Positions 31,841 to 33,708 of a DNA stretch of 33,708 nt are shown here, in pieces (position 1 is the stretch's first letter; every line of letters begins with the position of its first letter). The stretch lies in NCBI GenBank assembly GCA_049454295.1, contig JBMTYG010000022.1:1-33708 (forward strand), in the 5' to 3' direction. A program made the translations under genes and the position numbers. Under the pieces are notes generated by a model. The model ran no database searches. It was not told where the DNA came from and was given only the letters and a program-made list of their open reading frames with translations. The DNA comes from UBA7803 sp049454295. Lineage in GTDB: Bacteria > Pseudomonadota > Gammaproteobacteria > Pseudomonadales > Azotimanducaceae.

Positions 31841-33385
31841 ATGATGATGTCTGGGGGCGCCTTGACCTCCCGTCACGCAGTCCCGATGATCGGTGGGGTC
31901 GTAACGCCGGGGTCTTGCGTGTCCTCACCACCGCTTCTTACGGTAGAGCGCAAGCTCGCCTATGGCATCGGACAGATTGCCGAGGGACTTAAAAACGGGG
32001 CGTTCGGGGTCTTCCTGTTCTTCTACTATGTGCAGGTCCTCGGGCTGTCCGGCAGCTATGCAGGATTGGCGGTCGGCATCGCGCTCATGGTCGATGCCAT
32101 TACCGACCCCATGGCGGGCTCTATTTCCGATAACTGGCGGTCGCGGCTTGGTCGCCGGCATCCGTTTATTTATGCAGCCATCGTGCCGATGGCGATTTGC
32201 TTCTTTGCGCTGTTCTCGCCGCCCGAACTCGGCCAGTTTGGTTTGTTCCTGTGGCTGCTGACCTTTGCTGTGCTCACCCGGGTTGCGATGACGCTCTACC
32301 ATGTGCCGTACACGGCGCTCGGTGCGGAGCTCACCAGTGATTTCGCTGAGCGCACCACCGTGGTGGCGTATCGCCAGTTCTTTGCCACCTTCGGTGCTCT
32401 AGCGGCGGTAGCCATTGGTTTTGGCGTCTTCTTCCGAGCCACACCGGAGGTGGCTCACGGGCAATTCCGCGTGGATTCATACGCGCCGTTCGCTGCGACC
32501 CTTGCCGTCCTGATGGTGCTTGCGGTCTTGGCATCGGCGCGGGGTACCCAGATCTTCATCCCGCATCTCCCACAGCCACGAGGCGCTCCCGAGCGGGTGA
32601 CAGCCTGGGGTGCGCTGGTGCGCATGATGCGTGAACTTGTCGAGGCGTTGCGCAACCGCTCGTTCGCCTGGCTGTTCGTCGGCGTGCTCGTGGTCTTCAC
32701 CATGGTCGGTGTGGACGGCGCGCTGAACCTGCACATGAACACCTATTTCTGGGAGCTTGGCAGTGGCGGTAATTTCCTGTTCTTCGCCGCCTCTCCATTA
32801 GGCATCATGTTTGGCGCTCTGTTCGCGCGTCGTCTCAATGAACGGTTCGATAAAAAGCCCTCGATCGTCTTTGGGACTGCCTGGTGGGCGCTGTGTCAGA
32901 TCATTCCGGTCGTGCTGCGGATTGCGGGCTACTTTCCCGAGAACGGATCGGGCGAATTGCTCTGGACGCTCGTTGCCTTCAAGTTCGTGCAAGGCGCAGG
33001 GGTTGTGCAGGCGCTGATCACCTTCAGTTCCATGGTTGCGGATATTGTGGACGAACACGAACTCAAGACCGGTAAGCGGCAAGAGGGCGTGTTTTTCGCG
33101 TCGGTGTCCTTCTCGGGTAAATTTACAACGGGCATCGGCAGCGTGATGGCGGGCTTCACGCTCGATCTCATCGACTGGCCGCGGGGTTCAGCAATCCAGT
33201 CGGCGGCTGATGTGCCTGCGGAAACGCTCATGTGGCTCGGGCTCATGTATGGTCCGATCGTTTCGGGCTTCGCTGTGGTGAGCGTCTTCTGTTACAGCCG
33301 ACATCGACTCTCTCGAGACCGTCACGCGGAAATTCTGTCCGCGCTGGCCGAGCGCCGCACCCACTCGGTCGCCGCAGCCGACTGA
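31841..33385 (+). CDS. GPH-family (MelB-like) sugar:cation symporter
   Basis: A 514-residue transporter of the glycoside-pentoside-hexuronide family. The signature MVDAITDPMAGSISDN.RSRLGRRHPF lies near residues 85-110, and the opening LTVERKLAYGIGQIAEGLKN is typical. About twelve hydrophobic segments are visible, the last ending near residue 490. Typical members carry sugars or sulfonates with Na+ or H+; the substrate is unknown. The start is uncertain: ATG 31841 (GGCGTGGAA upstream) is chosen, with in-frame GTG 31796 and GTG 31919 possible; the conserved part begins near residue 30 of this model. It is the last complete gene, 118 bases after the acyl-CoA dehydrogenase. Confidence 0.87.
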   Translation: MMMSGGALTSRHAVPMIGGVVTPGSCVSSPPLLTVERKLAYGIGQIAEGLKNGAFGVFLFFYYVQVLGLSGSYAGLAVGIALMVDAITDPMAGSISDNWRSRLGRRHPFIYAAIVPMAICFFALFSPPELGQFGLFLWLLTFAVLTRVAMTLYHVPYTALGAELTSDFAERTTVVAYRQFFATFGALAAVAIGFGVFFRATPEVAHGQFRVDSYAPFAATLAVLMVLAVLASARGTQIFIPHLPQPRGAPERVTAWGALVRMMRELVEALRNRSFAWLFVGVLVVFTMVGVDGALNLHMNTYFWELGSGGNFLFFAASPLGIMFGALFARRLNERFDKKPSIVFGTAWWALCQIIPVVLRIAGYFPENGSGELLWTLVAFKFVQGAGVVQALITFSSMVADIVDEHELKTGKRQEGVFFASVSFSGKFTTGIGSVMAGFTLDLIDWPRGSAIQSAADVPAETLMWLGLMYGPIVSGFAVVSVFCYSRHRLSRDRHAEILSALAERRTHSVAAAD

Positions 33386-33404
33386 GAGGACATTGGCTCG
33401 TGTG

Positions 33405-33707
33405 TCAGCCTTTCACAGGTCGAAGCGCGTAGTTGATCTGCGAGGCGTGGAACAGGTGCGAGAGCCGACGCTCGTAGAAGTCCTGCGTTCCAAGGCTTCG
33501 GTTGACAAGCTTTTCCAGAACGCGACCTAAAGTCCGGTCGAGGAACGAATAGCGGTAGAACTGAACGTGTATCCGTTCCACGCGAAAACGAACGTCAGAG
33601 TAGAAACTCGGCACCGTCCGTGCCATGGGTTGGTCTTCTCGGCTGCAGAAGTAATACATCGAGTACAGTCCGAAGAAGCGGACGTCGGTTGGATCCGAAT
33701 GTCCGTA
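33405..33707 (-). CDS. Probable SAM-dependent methyltransferase, C-terminal part
   Basis: The last 100 residues of a minus-strand gene that continues beyond the right edge; the open frame runs uninterrupted to the window end. The first visible residues YGHSDPTDVRFFGLYSMYYF resemble the 'DPTHvRfFt..s..yf' segment of class I (Methyltransf_11/25-like) methyltransferases found in glycan or small-molecule gene clusters. The terminal region DFYERRLSHLFHASQINYAL fits the 'W/F-E..l..lfpa..i...L' ending of the same group. The cofactor-binding half is outside the window, so the call rests on the C-terminal pattern only. It is convergent with the GPH symporter (19 bases between ends). Confidence 0.5.
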   Translation of the reverse strand, partial: YGHSDPTDVRFFGLYSMYYFCSREDQPMARTVPSFYSDVRFRVERIHVQFYRYSFLDRTLGRVLEKLVNRSLGTQDFYERRLSHLFHASQINYALRPVKG

Positions 33708-33708
33708 G

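Overview
The window is GC-rich, densely coded DNA (about 26 genes in 33.7 kb, no gap over 300 bases) with bacterial Shine-Dalgarno sites and many stop/start overlaps. Gene content points to an aerobic, heterotrophic Gram-negative bacterium: a TonB-dependent outer-membrane receptor, exported proteins with signal peptides, oxygen-dependent HemF, a superoxide dismutase, CoA-dependent catabolic enzymes and a form II Mo-hydroxylase. Pseudomonadota, probably Gammaproteobacteria, is an inference from this mix, not proven by any marker gene. No rRNA, tRNA, CRISPR, insertion sequence or phage gene was seen. The region reads as an accessory catabolic segment with a few housekeeping genes (hemF, an ETF-type lysine methyltransferase candidate, superoxide dismutase).

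Layout. (1) 1-3988: the start of a SnoaL-like gene on the minus strand, then a three-gene molybdenum hydroxylase (small, large and medium subunits; form II AYRGAGR motif). (2) 4042-7312: a ThuA-like gene and an imidazolonepropionase-like amidohydrolase on minus, divergent from an ACMSD-like amidohydrolase on plus. Both amidohydrolases lack the usual Asp at the last metal-site position. (3) 7340-11511, minus: class III CoA-transferase, Bcp/PrxQ peroxiredoxin, HSL-type esterase and MFS transporter, probably one transcript. (4) 11761-15328, plus: an exported prolyl-oligopeptidase-type peptidase and an Atg22/UMF1-like transporter, then a TetR regulator on minus. (5) 16036-19996, plus: amidohydrolase, thiamine-diphosphate enzyme and an unrecognised protein with a ferritin-like pattern of metal ligands, followed by an exported Mn-type superoxide dismutase and hemF. 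(6) 21886-28879, minus: TonB-dependent receptor, and a translationally coupled operon of enoyl-CoA hydratase, alpha/beta hydrolase, DUF169 protein and an NCS2 permease fused to an RsbW-like ATPase-fold domain. (7) 29001-33707: a membrane-anchored protein with a possible internal duplication, an ETF-beta lysine methyltransferase candidate divergent from an acyl-CoA dehydrogenase, a GPH symporter, and the C-terminal end of a probable methyltransferase running off the window.

How the genes may work together. Several sets combine an importer (TonB receptor, MFS, GPH, NCS2), a hydrolase or decarboxylase (amidohydrolases, esterases) and CoA-linked steps (CoA-transferase, acyl-CoA dehydrogenase, enoyl-CoA hydratase), as expected for uptake and breakdown of organic acids, esters or ring compounds. 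No substrate can be named from sequence alone. The two most unusual items are the amidohydrolase/ThDP enzyme/ferritin-like trio at 16036-19996, next to a divergent TetR gene, and the NCS2-ATPase-fold fusion at 24584-26341.
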